This document shows positions 9,478-18,814 of a DNA stretch of 64,000 nt, piece by piece. Position numbers and translations under genes: made by a program. Below the pieces are notes generated by a model. It searched no databases and had not been told where the DNA came from. It was given only the letters and a program-made list of their open reading frames with translations. Position 1 is the first letter of the stretch. Each line of letters starts with the position of its first letter. This stretch comes from Acidimicrobiaceae bacterium (GTDB lineage: Bacteria; Actinomycetota; Acidimicrobiia; Acidimicrobiales; Poriferisodalaceae). Location of the stretch: the NCBI GenBank assembly GCA_905182565.1, contig CAJJCB010000026.1:372001-436000 (forward strand), in the 5' to 3' direction.

Positions 9478-10932
9478 ATGCCTTTGTCGACGGCTAGTAA
9501 AAATGATTTCAAGGTAGCTGATCTAGGTCTGTCCGACGCTGGTCGAAAGCAAATAGAACTGGCTGAAGTGGAGATGCCAGGATTAATGACTTTGCGGGCC
9601 CGAGGGATCGATAGCCAACCACTAAAAGGTGCCCGGATAATGGGTTCGTTGCACATGACAGTGCAAACGGCTGTGTTAATCGAAACCCTTGCAGACCTAG
9701 GCGCTGATGTGCGTTGGGTTTCTTGCAATATTTTTTCAACTCAAGATGAAGCAGCAGCGGCCGTTGTTGTTGGCCGGATGGGTTCCCAAGATGAACCATC
9801 AGGAGTACCTGTGTATGCCTGGAAGGGGGAAACGCTTGAAGAGTATTGGTGGTGCACCGAACAGGCGTTGCGTTGGCCGGGTGAATCTGGCCCCAACTTG
9901 ATCTTAGACGATGGGGGAGATGCTACTCTTTTGGTGCACCTAGGAGCACGATACGAAGCAGCTGGCGAGATTCCAGCTATCGAATCAGCCGGATCTCCAG
10001 ACGAAGAAGGAATATTGCGGTTACTGCATAAAGTCGCTTTAACCGATGATGATATATGGACTAAAATGATCTCAGAGATTCGAGGAGTCTCAGAAGAGAC
10101 GACGACTGGGGTTCATCGTCTTTACGAGATGGTTCAATCAAAAGAATTGAGATTCCCGGCTTATAACGTTAATGATTCTGTCACTAAATCTAAGTTCGAT
10201 AATCTTTACGGGTGTCGGCACTCTCTAATAGATGGACTCAATAGGGCCACTGATGTGATGATGGGCGGCAAAGTAGCTTTTGTTGCCGGATACGGGGATG
10301 TTGGTAAGGGTTGTGCGCAATCGTTACGAGGGCAAGGCTGTCGGGTCATAGTTTCCGAGGTTGATCCGATTAATGCACTCCAGGCAGCTATGGAAGGCTT
10401 TGCCGTAGACCGCCTAGAAAATGTGCTTGGGGACATAGATATTTTTGTTACCACGACTGGCAATTTGGGTATCATTTCAGCCGAACATATGGGAGGGATG
10501 AAGCACAATGCAATTGTCTGCAACATCGGGCACTTCGATAACGAAATAGATGTCGCTGGGTTAGATGGAATGTCAGATGTCCAGCGCCGAAATATCAAAC
10601 CGCAAGTCGATGAGTACATATTCCCAAATGGCAATAGCGTGTTGCTGCTAGCTGAAGGACGCTTAGTTAATCTTGGATGCGCCACTGGTCACCCCAGTTT
10701 CGTTATGTCAATGAGTTTCACGAATCAGGTTCTTGCACAGATCGAGTTGCACGAGAATGCGCAGACCCTAAATAACGATGTGTATTTGTTGCCCAAACAT
10801 CTAGACGAAGAAGTTGCTCGGCTTCATTTGGACAAGCTTGGGGTGAAGTTGACCTCACTAACAGCAGAGCAGGCTGAGTACATAGGAGTGCCAGTAGAAG
10901 GACCGTACAAGCCAGCCCATTATCGCTACTAG
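9478..10932 (+). CDS. ahcY: Adenosylhomocysteinase (S-adenosylhomocysteine hydrolase)
   Basis: Hydrolyses S-adenosylhomocysteine to adenosine and homocysteine, removing the product inhibitor of methyltransferases. The 484-residue protein has the substrate-binding N-terminal half and the NAD domain with GYGDVGKG, preceded by the conserved [14 protein letters not shown] segment; the C-terminus ends in the usual KPAHYRY. ATG 9478 is chosen over the upstream in-frame ATG 9451 because AGGAG lies at 9468-9472 with five-base spacing and the alignable N-terminus starts here. I looked for an SAH or SAM riboswitch in the 79-base leader and saw none. Downstream, a small inverted repeat (ATTTGG 10943-10948, CCAAAT 10952-10957) is too weak to call a terminator. 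Confidence 0.96.
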   Translation: MPLSTASKNDFKVADLGLSDAGRKQIELAEVEMPGLMTLRARGIDSQPLKGARIMGSLHMTVQTAVLIETLADLGADVRWVSCNIFSTQDEAAAAVVVGRMGSQDEPSGVPVYAWKGETLEEYWWCTEQALRWPGESGPNLILDDGGDATLLVHLGARYEAAGEIPAIESAGSPDEEGILRLLHKVALTDDDIWTKMISEIRGVSEETTTGVHRLYEMVQSKELRFPAYNVNDSVTKSKFDNLYGCRHSLIDGLNRATDVMMGGKVAFVAGYGDVGKGCAQSLRGQGCRVIVSEVDPINALQAAMEGFAVDRLENVLGDIDIFVTTTGNLGIISAEHMGGMKHNAIVCNIGHFDNEIDVAGLDGMSDVQRRNIKPQVDEYIFPNGNSVLLLAEGRLVNLGCATGHPSFVMSMSFTNQVLAQIELHENAQTLNNDVYLLPKHLDEEVARLHLDKLGVKLTSLTAEQAEYIGVPVEGPYKPAHYRY

Positions 10933-11031
10933 TCACCAGAGTATTTGGTAACCAAATTTAGTTATGCAGCCGCCGGAATCCTATGACCGGGCTACCCCTA
11001 GGAAGCGCTCCCAAACGGTAAGGTTCTTGTA

Positions 11032-13707
11032 ATGGCCCTCTTTCAGAAAGTCCTACGCGCTGGCGAAGGAAAAAAAATTAGGGGGTTAGAGTCGATAGTC
11101 CCTGAGATTAATTCGGTTGAGCCTGACTACCTGTCGTTGTCAGATGATGCTTTGAGAAGCAAAACAGGAGATTTCAAAAGTCAGTTAGAGCGCGGCGCAG
11201 ATTTGAATGATATTTTGGTTGATGCTTTTGCGGTAGCTCGCGAAGCTGCAAAGAGAGTGATCGGTCAGCGGCACTACGACGTTCAGCTAATGGGAGGCGC
11301 TGCCCTGCACTTTGGTTGGGTTGCTGAAATGCGCACAGGTGAAGGCAAGACCTTGGTGTCGACGTTGCCAGTCTACCTAAACGCATTAGCAGGTTTAGGG
11401 GTCCACGTGGTAACAGTAAATGACTATCTCGCCACGCGTGACGCTGAATGGATGGGTCAAATTCACAAGTTCTTAGGACTTGAAGTTGGTCTTATAATCC
11501 CTGGTCAAACTGATCCAGATTATAAACGGCGACAATACGCAGCCGATATAACATATGGTACCAATAATGAATTCGGCTTTGATTACCTTCGCGACAACAT
11601 GTCCAACTCCAAAGCAGAACAGACACAACGCGACCACAACTATTGCATAGTTGATGAAGTTGACTCAATCCTGATTGATGAAGCAAGAACTCCATTAATC
11701 ATTAGTGGGCGATTAGCTGATGCGGCGAAGCTCTATAGCCAGTTTGCTCAGGTCGCACAATCAATGATTCGCGATGTCGACTACGAAGTCGAAGAGGACA
11801 AGCGGAACGTAGCGGTGTTAGAACCTGGAATCGAGAAAGTTGAAAAGACTTTAGGCATCGAAAATCTGTATGACCAGGTTAGCTCAAACTTAGTTCACCA
11901 GATGAGTGCCGCCTTGAAAGCTAAGGAGCTATATCGACGTGACCGTGATTATGTGGTCCAGAGCGGCGAAGTTCGGATAGTCGATGAATTCACTGGGAGA
12001 ATTCTGGAAGGCAGGAGATGGAGCGATGGGCTTCACCAAGCTGTTGAGGCCAAAGAGTCGGTAAATATTAAACAAGAGAATCAGACCCTTGCGACAATCA
12101 CTCTGCAAAATTACTATCGGCTCTACAAAAAATTAGCGGGAATGACTGGAACAGCAGCCACCGAAGCCGCTGAGTTAGGAAGCACTTATGGGCTTGACGT
12201 TGTTCCAATTCCTACTCACAGACCCCTGCAACGCAAAGACCAGGGTGACTTAATATACAAATCTGAGTCCTCTAAAATTAACGCTGTTGTAGACGATATC
12301 GAACAACGTAAGGAAACAGGCCAGCCGATTCTTGTGGGTACGGTTAGCGTGGAGAACAGCGAAAAGTTTGCGAACGCTCTTCGGATGAGAGGTATCGAAC
12401 ACAACGTTCTTAACGCTAAAGAACACACCCGAGAGGCAGAAATAATTACACAAGCAGGTCGCCTGGGTTCTGTAACTGTTGCAACAAATATGGCAGGACG
12501 TGGCGTCGATATTTTGCTTGGCGGAAACCCCGAGGGACTAGCCAGACAGGATTTGTACCGTGAAGGAGCAGATCCGGATGCCCTAAAAAATAAAGATAAG
12601 TTGGCGGAGCTAATTTCTTTTCACGAAGCGGAGTGTAAAGCTGAAGGTAAGAAGGTCCTAGAAGCCGGCGGTCTATACGTTTTGGGTACAGAACGCCACG
12701 AATCTCGAAGAATTGATAACCAGCTTCGAGGTCGAGCAGGACGTCAGGGAGACCCTGGGGAAAGTCGATTTTATCTCTCTTTAGAAGATGACCTTATGAG
12801 AATGTTTGCAACTGGTGCAATGTCATGGGTAATGGATAAGGCCCTGCCAGACGATAGCCCGATCGAAGCAAAAATGGTTACGAAAGCAATTGAGAGAGCC
12901 CAAACTACAGTCGAGCAAAAAAACGCTGAAGTTCGAAAAAATGTCCTGAAATACGATGAAGTAATGAACGAACAACGCAAGGTTATCTATGCGAGGCGAA
13001 CTCAAATCCTAAACGGAGAGGACCTGAGAGAAGACTCCATTGCATATTTGCAAGAGATCTCAAGAGAGATTGTCACTAGTTTCTGCGAGTCAGACCTCGA
13101 ATCAGAGTGGGATCTAGACGGCTTGTTATCGGAAACCAATACGTATTGGCCAAATGATATAGACGTATCAGATCTCAAAAAATTTAGTGATATTAGTGAA
13201 CTAGAAAATTTTATAGTTGACAGAGCTGTTGACTGCTATTCGCAGAGAGAAATTGCGCTTGGCCCCGAGAATATGAGGGAAGTAGAACGTCAAGTAATGC
13301 TTCGAATCCTCGATCAGCGCTGGCGGCAGCACCTGTATGAGATGGACTATCTGCGAGAAGGAATCCATCTGCGCGGTATCGGGCAAAAAGATCCAGTCTC
13401 TGAGTGGCAGAGAGAAGGTTTTGACATGTTCTCGGCCATGTTGGAATCAACTCATAGAGATTTTGTCAAATATGCTATGCATGCAGAGGTTGTGGTTCGT
13501 GACCAAAAGCCTGCTGACACATCGGCAGTGTCTTATTCCTCATCTGAGAATGATGCAATTTCGCCAAATTCTTCATCCGATACCGCTGGCGCAAAAACAA
13601 CGACCGATAAAATCCAACGTATAAAATCAGCTGAGGAAAAAATAGGGCGAAACGACCTCTGCCATTGTGGAACTAACAAAAAATTTAAACATTGCCACGG
13701 CCGTTAA
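11032..13707 (+). CDS. secA: Preprotein translocase ATPase SecA
   Basis: Motor ATPase that pushes unfolded preproteins through SecYEG. The 891-residue protein has Walker A MRTGEGKT (100-107), the DEVDSILIDEARTPL segment of NBD1, the preprotein-binding domain, NBD2 with TNMAGRGVDILLGGNP and the RGRAGRQGDPGESRFYLS segment, and the C-terminal zinc-binding SEC-C tail (CHCG...KFKHCHG) that contacts SecB or the ribosome in other bacteria. Length is normal for SecA1. The prfB gene begins 12 bases after the stop, a common actinobacterial order (secA, prfB, ftsE, ftsX). Identity is very secure. Confidence 0.97.
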   Translation: MALFQKVLRAGEGKKIRGLESIVPEINSVEPDYLSLSDDALRSKTGDFKSQLERGADLNDILVDAFAVAREAAKRVIGQRHYDVQLMGGAALHFGWVAEMRTGEGKTLVSTLPVYLNALAGLGVHVVTVNDYLATRDAEWMGQIHKFLGLEVGLIIPGQTDPDYKRRQYAADITYGTNNEFGFDYLRDNMSNSKAEQTQRDHNYCIVDEVDSILIDEARTPLIISGRLADAAKLYSQFAQVAQSMIRDVDYEVEEDKRNVAVLEPGIEKVEKTLGIENLYDQVSSNLVHQMSAALKAKELYRRDRDYVVQSGEVRIVDEFTGRILEGRRWSDGLHQAVEAKESVNIKQENQTLATITLQNYYRLYKKLAGMTGTAATEAAELGSTYGLDVVPIPTHRPLQRKDQGDLIYKSESSKINAVVDDIEQRKETGQPILVGTVSVENSEKFANALRMRGIEHNVLNAKEHTREAEIITQAGRLGSVTVATNMAGRGVDILLGGNPEGLARQDLYREGADPDALKNKDKLAELISFHEAECKAEGKKVLEAGGLYVLGTERHESRRIDNQLRGRAGRQGDPGESRFYLSLEDDLMRMFATGAMSWVMDKALPDDSPIEAKMVTKAIERAQTTVEQKNAEVRKNVLKYDEVMNEQRKVIYARRTQILNGEDLREDSIAYLQEISREIVTSFCESDLESEWDLDGLLSETNTYWPNDIDVSDLKKFSDISELENFIVDRAVDCYSQREIALGPENMREVERQVMLRILDQRWRQHLYEMDYLREGIHLRGIGQKDPVSEWQREGFDMFSAMLESTHRDFVKYAMHAEVVVRDQKPADTSAVSYSSSENDAISPNSSSDTAGAKTTTDKIQRIKSAEEKIGRNDLCHCGTNKKFKHCHGR

Positions 13708-13719
13708 GAAGAGAGTCAG

Positions 13720-14832
13720 ATGCAAGATTTCACTGATGTACTCGTAGAACTAGAGCGGCGCGTAGATGAGGCCGAATCATATTTACGTATAGGGCAGTCT
13801 CGAGAAGAAGCGACCCAACTTGAATCGAAAGCTTCAAGTCCGGGTTTGTGGGATAACCAAGAAGAGGCGAGAAAAGTTACGTCGCAGTTAGCCACCCTTA
13901 AAGATGACATAGAGCATTGGGAACGGGTTCGCAGAGAAGTAGATGATGCCAGCGCTCTTTTTGAATTGGCTAGGGAAGAAGATGACGATTCATTAGAGAG
14001 CGAAATCACTCTACTAATTGAATCAGTTGTAGGCCGCCTTGATGAGATCGAACTCTATGCGCTTTTTAGCGGGGAGCATGATGAAAATGATGCGGTGTGT
14101 GAGCTTCACTCAGGTGCTGGAGGAACAGACGCTTGCGATTGGGCAGAAATGCTTCTTCGAATGTACTTGCGCTGGGCGGAGGGTAAAGGATTTGATGTCG
14201 AGCTTCATGAAGCAACTGATGGCGGTGAAGCAGGAATTAGCTCTGCGACTTTTCTAGTAAAAGGAAGATTCGCTTTTGGTTTTCTACAAGCAGAAAGGGG
14301 CGTCCACCGGCTTGTCCGTATTTCGCCCTTTGATTCCAATGCGCGCAGGCATACGGCATTTGCTTCCCTATCAGTAGTTCCCTTTTTCGAAGACGTGTCG
14401 GATGAAGTTATTATCGATGATAAAGAATTACGCATAGATACTTACCGGTCATCTGGAGCCGGTGGCCAGCATGTCAACGTCACAGATTCAGCGGTGCGAA
14501 TAACGCACCTTCCGACTGGGGTTGTAGTCGCTTGCCAGAATGAACGTAGTCAACACCAGAACAAGGATCGGGCCATGCAAATGTTGGCCGCTAAATTAGC
14601 GCACCGTCAGCGGATAGAACGCAAAGAGGAAATGAATGCTTTGGCGGGTGAGCAACGAGAAGTTGCGTGGGGAAGTCAGATTCGTTCCTATGTTCTGCAT
14701 CCGTATCAGCAAGTTAAGGATCTCCGAAGTAATCTGGAACTTGGAAATCCTGAGAGTGTTCTAGACGGCAATTTAGACCCTCTTATGGAGGCATTTCTTC
14801 AATGGCAGCGTTCAAAAAAAGCAGATTCTTAA
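13720..14832 (+). CDS. prfB: Peptide chain release factor 2
   Basis: Class I release factor that recognises UGA and UAA and triggers peptide release. The 370-residue protein has the RF2 codon-recognition tripeptide SPF (202-204) and the catalytic GGQ (248-250) within SSGAGGQHVNVTDSAVRITH. The gene is one open frame with no internal TGA near codon 25, so the autoregulatory +1 frameshift found in many bacteria is absent, as in a number of actinobacteria. Because RF2 reads UGA, it would compete with any selenocysteine insertion at UGA codons in this organism. Start ATG follows GAAGAGAG at good spacing. Confidence 0.96.
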   Translation: MQDFTDVLVELERRVDEAESYLRIGQSREEATQLESKASSPGLWDNQEEARKVTSQLATLKDDIEHWERVRREVDDASALFELAREEDDDSLESEITLLIESVVGRLDEIELYALFSGEHDENDAVCELHSGAGGTDACDWAEMLLRMYLRWAEGKGFDVELHEATDGGEAGISSATFLVKGRFAFGFLQAERGVHRLVRISPFDSNARRHTAFASLSVVPFFEDVSDEVIIDDKELRIDTYRSSGAGGQHVNVTDSAVRITHLPTGVVVACQNERSQHQNKDRAMQMLAAKLAHRQRIERKEEMNALAGEQREVAWGSQIRSYVLHPYQQVKDLRSNLELGNPESVLDGNLDPLMEAFLQWQRSKKADS

Positions 14833-14935
14833 TAGGATTCTGCTCTAGTTAACTGCCTGACAGCAGATAAGCCCTGGACTGACCTACTCTGTGCATAAAA
14901 ATATGTTTCTCTAAAAACTCTCTTGCGAAGGCGCG

Positions 14936-15613
14936 ATGATTCGTTTCGAAAAAGTAACCAAGGTCTATAAAGAAGTTACTCATGCACTTGATGACGTGAC
15001 AATCAATATAGACAAAGGCGAATTTGTATTCCTTGTTGGCCAGTCTGGTTCAGGAAAATCGACGATTCTGAGACTTATAACTGCTGAAGAGGTCCCCACG
15101 GACGGACATGTTCACGTTGCTGGTAAAGACTTGACGCGTATTAGCTCGAGGCGAGTGCCTTACCTTCGTCGTAATATTGGGTCAGTGTTTCAAGATTTTA
15201 AGCTCCTACCTCAAAAGTCGGTGTATGAAAATGTGGCTTTTGCACTAGAAGTAATTGGGCGTCCTAAAAATATTATAAACACTCAGGTCCCAGCGATTCT
15301 AGAGCTTGTAGGTCTCGCAGATAAGCAACAAAATTTACCAAACGAGCTTTCCGGTGGAGAACAGCAGCGAGTCTGCATAGCGAGAGCATTTGTGAATCGT
15401 CCGCTTATTCTACTAGCGGATGAGCCAACTGGAAATCTTGATCCGATAACGGCTCAGGAGATAATGAGGCTATTAGATCGAATTAACCAAACAGGCACGA
15501 CGGTAGTGATGGCAACCCATGACCAGAAAATTGTTGATCAGATGAGACGACGTGTTGTGGCTCTGGCAAACGGAAAAATTGTTCGCGATCAGCAGCAGGG
15601 GGTTTACAGCTAG
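14936..15613 (+). CDS. ftsE: Cell division ATP-binding protein FtsE
   Basis: Cytoplasmic ATPase of the FtsEX complex, which controls peptidoglycan hydrolases at the division site rather than acting as a classical transporter. The 225-residue ABC protein has Walker [10 protein letters not shown] (35-43), Q-loop in [11 protein letters not shown], signature LSGGEQQR (138-145), Walker B LILLADEP (157-164) and the H-loop in MATHDQ. The downstream ftsX start overlaps its stop codon. A 103-base gap separates it from prfB, so it may have its own promoter. Length and motifs are normal. Confidence 0.95.
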   Translation: MIRFEKVTKVYKEVTHALDDVTINIDKGEFVFLVGQSGSGKSTILRLITAEEVPTDGHVHVAGKDLTRISSRRVPYLRRNIGSVFQDFKLLPQKSVYENVAFALEVIGRPKNIINTQVPAILELVGLADKQQNLPNELSGGEQQRVCIARAFVNRPLILLADEPTGNLDPITAQEIMRLLDRINQTGTTVVMATHDQKIVDQMRRRVVALANGKIVRDQQQGVYS

Positions 15614-16521
15614 TGATGGTTGTAATTTTCGATCGTTTGGGCTATTTCTTTCATGAAACTTGGATAAGCGTGCGCAGGAATTTGACGCTCACGTTTGCAG
15701 CGATATTAACAGTAGCGGTGGGAGCGATGTTAGTTGGGTTAGGGTTGATGGCCCGTTCTGCAAGTAGTAATGCTTTAGGGCGATGGCAAGGAGGTGTGCA
15801 ATTTGAAATATTTTTGCAGCCGACGGTCTCGGGTAACCAAATTGACGCCCTTGGGCTTGAGCTGCGCAACCATCCCGATATTGAACGTATTCAGTTTGTT
15901 ACCCAGAAAGAAGCTCATGAGCTTCTGCAGGAAATTCTCGTAGATGAGCCAGAGGTTTTGGAAGAAGTCGCCCCCGAGAGCCTTCCAGCGTCGTATCGAA
16001 TCGTTCCTCGGCGAACTGAAGGAGAACTTATTGAATCTTTGGCCGCTCAATTTCGACAACGCCCAGGGGTGTACTCTGTAGAAACAGGACGTCAACAAAT
16101 CGATGCAATTCGCGAGTGGTTTAATTCATTTCGTTGGATTGTTTTGTTGATGTCGATTGTGTTATCAGCGGCGAGTGTGTTGCTGATTTTTAATATGATT
16201 CGCGTTGGTATGTTCGCTCGACGTCGAGAGATTGAAGTGATGAAGCTAGTCGGCGCTACTAATTCATTCATCCGGACGCCTTTTATCTTGGAAGGCATGC
16301 TTCATGGCTTAGCTGGTGGAATCGTTGGAGCGATAGCTGCTGGCGCCTTGCGTAATCATGTAGAAGACTTATTTGGTAAGTCTGAAATTTTGGCGTTTTT
16401 TAGATCATTTACTGTGTCATCAAGCCAATTCAATACCGCGATTTTCATTACCGTAATATTGGGAGTAGTCGTTGGCGCAGTCGGCTCGGCTTTCGCAGCG
16501 AGCCGTTTTCTGGATGTCTAG
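15613..16521 (+). CDS. ftsX: Cell division membrane protein FtsX
   Basis: Integral membrane partner of FtsE that relays ATP hydrolysis to extracytoplasmic peptidoglycan hydrolases. The 302-residue protein has an N-terminal membrane helix (about 18-42), a large extracytoplasmic domain (about 48-165) and three C-terminal membrane helices in the FtsX/MacB fold, with the conserved RREIEVMKLVGATNSFIRTPFILEG segment (in part) between helices. The start may be GTG 15613 or ATG 15616; AGGGGG at 15597-15602 is nearer ideal spacing for GTG. In many actinobacteria smpB follows ftsX; here smpB is instead about 40 kb downstream. Confidence 0.94.
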   Translation: MMVVIFDRLGYFFHETWISVRRNLTLTFAAILTVAVGAMLVGLGLMARSASSNALGRWQGGVQFEIFLQPTVSGNQIDALGLELRNHPDIERIQFVTQKEAHELLQEILVDEPEVLEEVAPESLPASYRIVPRRTEGELIESLAAQFRQRPGVYSVETGRQQIDAIREWFNSFRWIVLLMSIVLSAASVLLIFNMIRVGMFARRREIEVMKLVGATNSFIRTPFILEGMLHGLAGGIVGAIAAGALRNHVEDLFGKSEILAFFRSFTVSSSQFNTAIFITVILGVVVGAVGSAFAASRFLDV

Positions 16522-16538
16522 CTAGGAAGTAGTTGCTG

Positions 16539-16898
16539 GTGGAAATATTTTGTTATGGAACGTTACTGCCTGGCGAAGAGAGATGGAAATATCTGAAGCC
16601 ATCGGTTGTCAGCTATCAAAGTGATTCGGTTGCGGGTCATCTATTCGATACCGGTAAAGGCTATCCGGGCGCTGTTTTTGGTTCGATTGGCTGTATCAGT
16701 GGTATCAGATTCAATATTTATGATCACTTACTGGAAAAAACTCTTGACCTGCTCGATGAGATAGAGGGTGCTGTTGATGGCGACTACAGAAGAGTTCAAG
16801 TGCTCACAGACAAAGGCTTTCAGGTGTTTGCCTATGAGTTTGGGCAGAGTTGTAAAGAATTGACTCAAATCCAAAGTGGTAACTGGTTAAACCGTTAG
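16539..16898 (+). CDS. Gamma-glutamylcyclotransferase-like (AIG2/GGCT) protein
   Basis: Small protein of about 119 residues with the GGCT fold signature: FCYGTLLPGEERW near the N-terminus, AGHLFDTGKGYPGAVF, and LLDEIEGAVDGDYRRVQV where the conserved glutamate would act as the catalytic acid/base. Family members cyclise gamma-glutamyl amines to 5-oxoproline, or have unknown substrates. The open frame begins at TTG 16533, but AGGAAG at 16524-16529 is better spaced for GTG 16539. It directly follows ftsX (17 bases) without obvious functional link. Substrate unknown. Confidence 0.78.
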   Translation: MEIFCYGTLLPGEERWKYLKPSVVSYQSDSVAGHLFDTGKGYPGAVFGSIGCISGIRFNIYDHLLEKTLDLLDEIEGAVDGDYRRVQVLTDKGFQVFAYEFGQSCKELTQIQSGNWLNR

Positions 16899-17020
16899 TT
16901 GTTCTTCGCTTCAGCTTGTGGGTGTACATTCGAAAAGGTGATGTCAGATTTGCACTTTGGCTTGCAGACATCTGATTGATACGCAACGCTTAAACTTTGA
17001 CTGATAAAGAGGAATTTTTT

Positions 17021-17923
17021 ATGCCAGACTTTCAAACGCTCCGATACGAAGTGGAAGATCAGATTCTAACTCTGACTATGAATAGGCCTGAGAGGCTTAA
17101 CGCCTTTAATAGCGCAATGCAACGTGAGTTTCTTAGCGCTCTAGATGAGGCTGACGCGGATGACGGAGTTCGCGTCGTAATTGTCACCGGAGAAGGAAGA
17201 GGATTTTGCGCTGGTGCGGATCTTTCGAAAGGTGCTGAAACTTTCGATTATGACAACCAAACAGAAGCAGACCAAGATGATAGGGCTGCCAACGAGGGCC
17301 GGCAGGGAAGTAGCAACGATTGGCTAAGAGATGGTGGCGGATTGCTTTCTCTTCGTATTTACGAATTTAATAAGCCGATTATTGCTGCTATCAATGGCGC
17401 AGCAGTTGGGGTAGGTGTGACAATGACCCTGCCTATGGACATTCGATTAGCGTCCACTAAGGCAAAAATCGGGTTTGTGTTCAGCCGGCGAGGCATAGTG
17501 CCTGAAGCTTGCTCATCATATTTTTTGCCGCGAGTCGTCGGCATTAGCAAAGCATTAGAATGGGCCTATAGCGGTGCAGTTTTTAACGCTGAAGAGGCTC
17601 TTAGTGGTGGGTTAGTGAGGAGTGTTCACGAGCCTGAGGATCTAATGCCGGAGGCCCGCAAAATTGCTCGAGAGATTGCTGACAACACTTCAGCTATATC
17701 AGTGACCATGATTAGACACATGATGTGGCGAATGCTTGGAGCTGACCATCCGATGGAAGCTCATAAGATCGACAGTAGGGGCATCTTTGAACTCGGAAGC
17801 GGAGCAGATGCTCACGAAGGCGTTAAATCATTTCTGGAAAAACGTTCGCCAGAATTTTCTATGACGCCCAGCGAAGATCTACCAGAATTTTTTCCATGGT
17901 GGGAAGAGCGTCATTTTGAGTAA
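17021..17923 (+). CDS. Enoyl-CoA hydratase/isomerase (crotonase) family protein
   Basis: Crotonase-superfamily enzyme of about 300 residues, probably acting on an acyl-CoA in beta-oxidation or a related pathway. Visible motifs are RPERLNAFNSAM, the oxyanion-hole GRGFCAGADLS and the second oxyanion element AAINGAAVGVGVTMTLPMDIR, followed by FSRRGIVPEACSSYFLPRVVG where the usual catalytic glutamate of hydratases lies (here E in VPEA). An insertion of about 30 acidic residues (DYDNQTEADQDD) follows the first oxyanion loop. The frame opens at TTG 16997, but ATG 17021 with AGAGGA at 17008-17013 is clearly better. The stop overlaps the start of the following methyltransferase gene. Confidence 0.9.
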   Translation: MPDFQTLRYEVEDQILTLTMNRPERLNAFNSAMQREFLSALDEADADDGVRVVIVTGEGRGFCAGADLSKGAETFDYDNQTEADQDDRAANEGRQGSSNDWLRDGGGLLSLRIYEFNKPIIAAINGAAVGVGVTMTLPMDIRLASTKAKIGFVFSRRGIVPEACSSYFLPRVVGISKALEWAYSGAVFNAEEALSGGLVRSVHEPEDLMPEARKIAREIADNTSAISVTMIRHMMWRMLGADHPMEAHKIDSRGIFELGSGADAHEGVKSFLEKRSPEFSMTPSEDLPEFFPWWEERHFE

Positions 17924-18771
17924 TGCAAAATAGTCGAGAAGTAGCGTTCGATTTCGGAGATCCGATCGGTTGTGCGGTTGTTGCATCAGATGATGCTAGT
18001 CGCTCAGATATCGAGGAATACCTTTCCTCCTGCGGTGCTGCGTGGTCCTGGATCTCCATTCGGCCAGGGCGTCTCGTGGCGTCTGCCGCTGTAGCCGATG
18101 AACTTACAGCTAGGGGGTTAGTAGCTTCACTGCGAGCTGCAAACTATTCCGCTGTTCTTGGACCACCAGATGAGGCGCATAACGTTGGATGGAGTAATCG
18201 AAACAGGCCAACTAAAATTACAGATGAGGTCAGTGTTTGCTTTCCGTGGGCCTTTTGCGATGCAGAAATCATTATAGAAATCGACCCAGGTAGCGGTTTC
18301 GGCGCAGGTGATCATCCGAGCACTCATTTGTTGCTAGAGGCGTTGACGCATCGCCTAGTTGTTGGCGAAGAAGTCTTAGATGTTGGTTGTGGCTCGGGAG
18401 TGTTGACAGTAGCCGCAGCATGTCTTGGAGCGTCTAATGCTGTTGGAATCGATATTAATAGAGCTGGATTAATATCGGCTGGTTTAAACGCTGCAATGAA
18501 TGGTGTCAGCGACCGGACTTCATTTTTGTCTGTTCCATTACTTGAGGTACCTGGGAATTTCGATGTTGTGCTAGCTAACATTCATGACTACACGTTGCGC
18601 AGCATGGCAAATAACCTAACCGATAAGTTGAAGACAGGTGGGTGGATTGGTCTCAGCGGAATATCGAGTGCTCAGGTGTCAAGAGTCAAAGCGTGTTTTC
18701 CTAAAGTGAAGTTCGAGCGACCTATAAATCGAGATGAATGGGTTGGGTTGGTCGGCAAAGTCATATCCTGA
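17923..18771 (+). CDS. prmA: PrmA-like class I SAM methyltransferase (ribosomal protein L11 type)
   Basis: Resembles PrmA, which trimethylates ribosomal protein L11. The 282-residue protein has the PrmA-specific segment DPGSGFGAGDHPSTHLLLEAL, the SAM-binding loop EEVLDVGCGSGVLTVAA, an acidic strand end GIDINRAG and VLANIHDYTL at the catalytic position where N6-methylases have NPPY. The N-terminal 100 residues are divergent, as usual for the substrate-binding part. The start codon overlaps the stop of the crotonase gene, so translation is probably coupled. Substrate assignment to L11 is inferred; it could modify another protein. Confidence 0.78.
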   Translation: MQNSREVAFDFGDPIGCAVVASDDASRSDIEEYLSSCGAAWSWISIRPGRLVASAAVADELTARGLVASLRAANYSAVLGPPDEAHNVGWSNRNRPTKITDEVSVCFPWAFCDAEIIIEIDPGSGFGAGDHPSTHLLLEALTHRLVVGEEVLDVGCGSGVLTVAAACLGASNAVGIDINRAGLISAGLNAAMNGVSDRTSFLSVPLLEVPGNFDVVLANIHDYTLRSMANNLTDKLKTGGWIGLSGISSAQVSRVKACFPKVKFERPINRDEWVGLVGKVIS

Positions 18772-18796
18772 TGATCTAGAGTATATCTAGATCATC
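18770..18796. repeat. Perfect 11-bp inverted repeat (hairpin or operator)
   Basis: GATGATCTAGA (18770-18780) and its exact complement TCTAGATCATC (18786-18796) flank a five-base GTATA spacer. It overlaps the prmA-like stop codon and lies 18 bases before the LLM oxidoreductase start. There is no T-run after it on either strand, so a dimeric repressor site or mRNA hairpin fits better than an intrinsic terminator. Function not determined. Confidence 0.6.
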
Positions 18797-18814
18797 AAAA
18801 TTCATGGGGGCAAA

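Noticed and set aside
13720-13830. Programmed frameshift in prfB
   Set aside because: The gene is one continuous frame with no in-frame TGA near codon 25.
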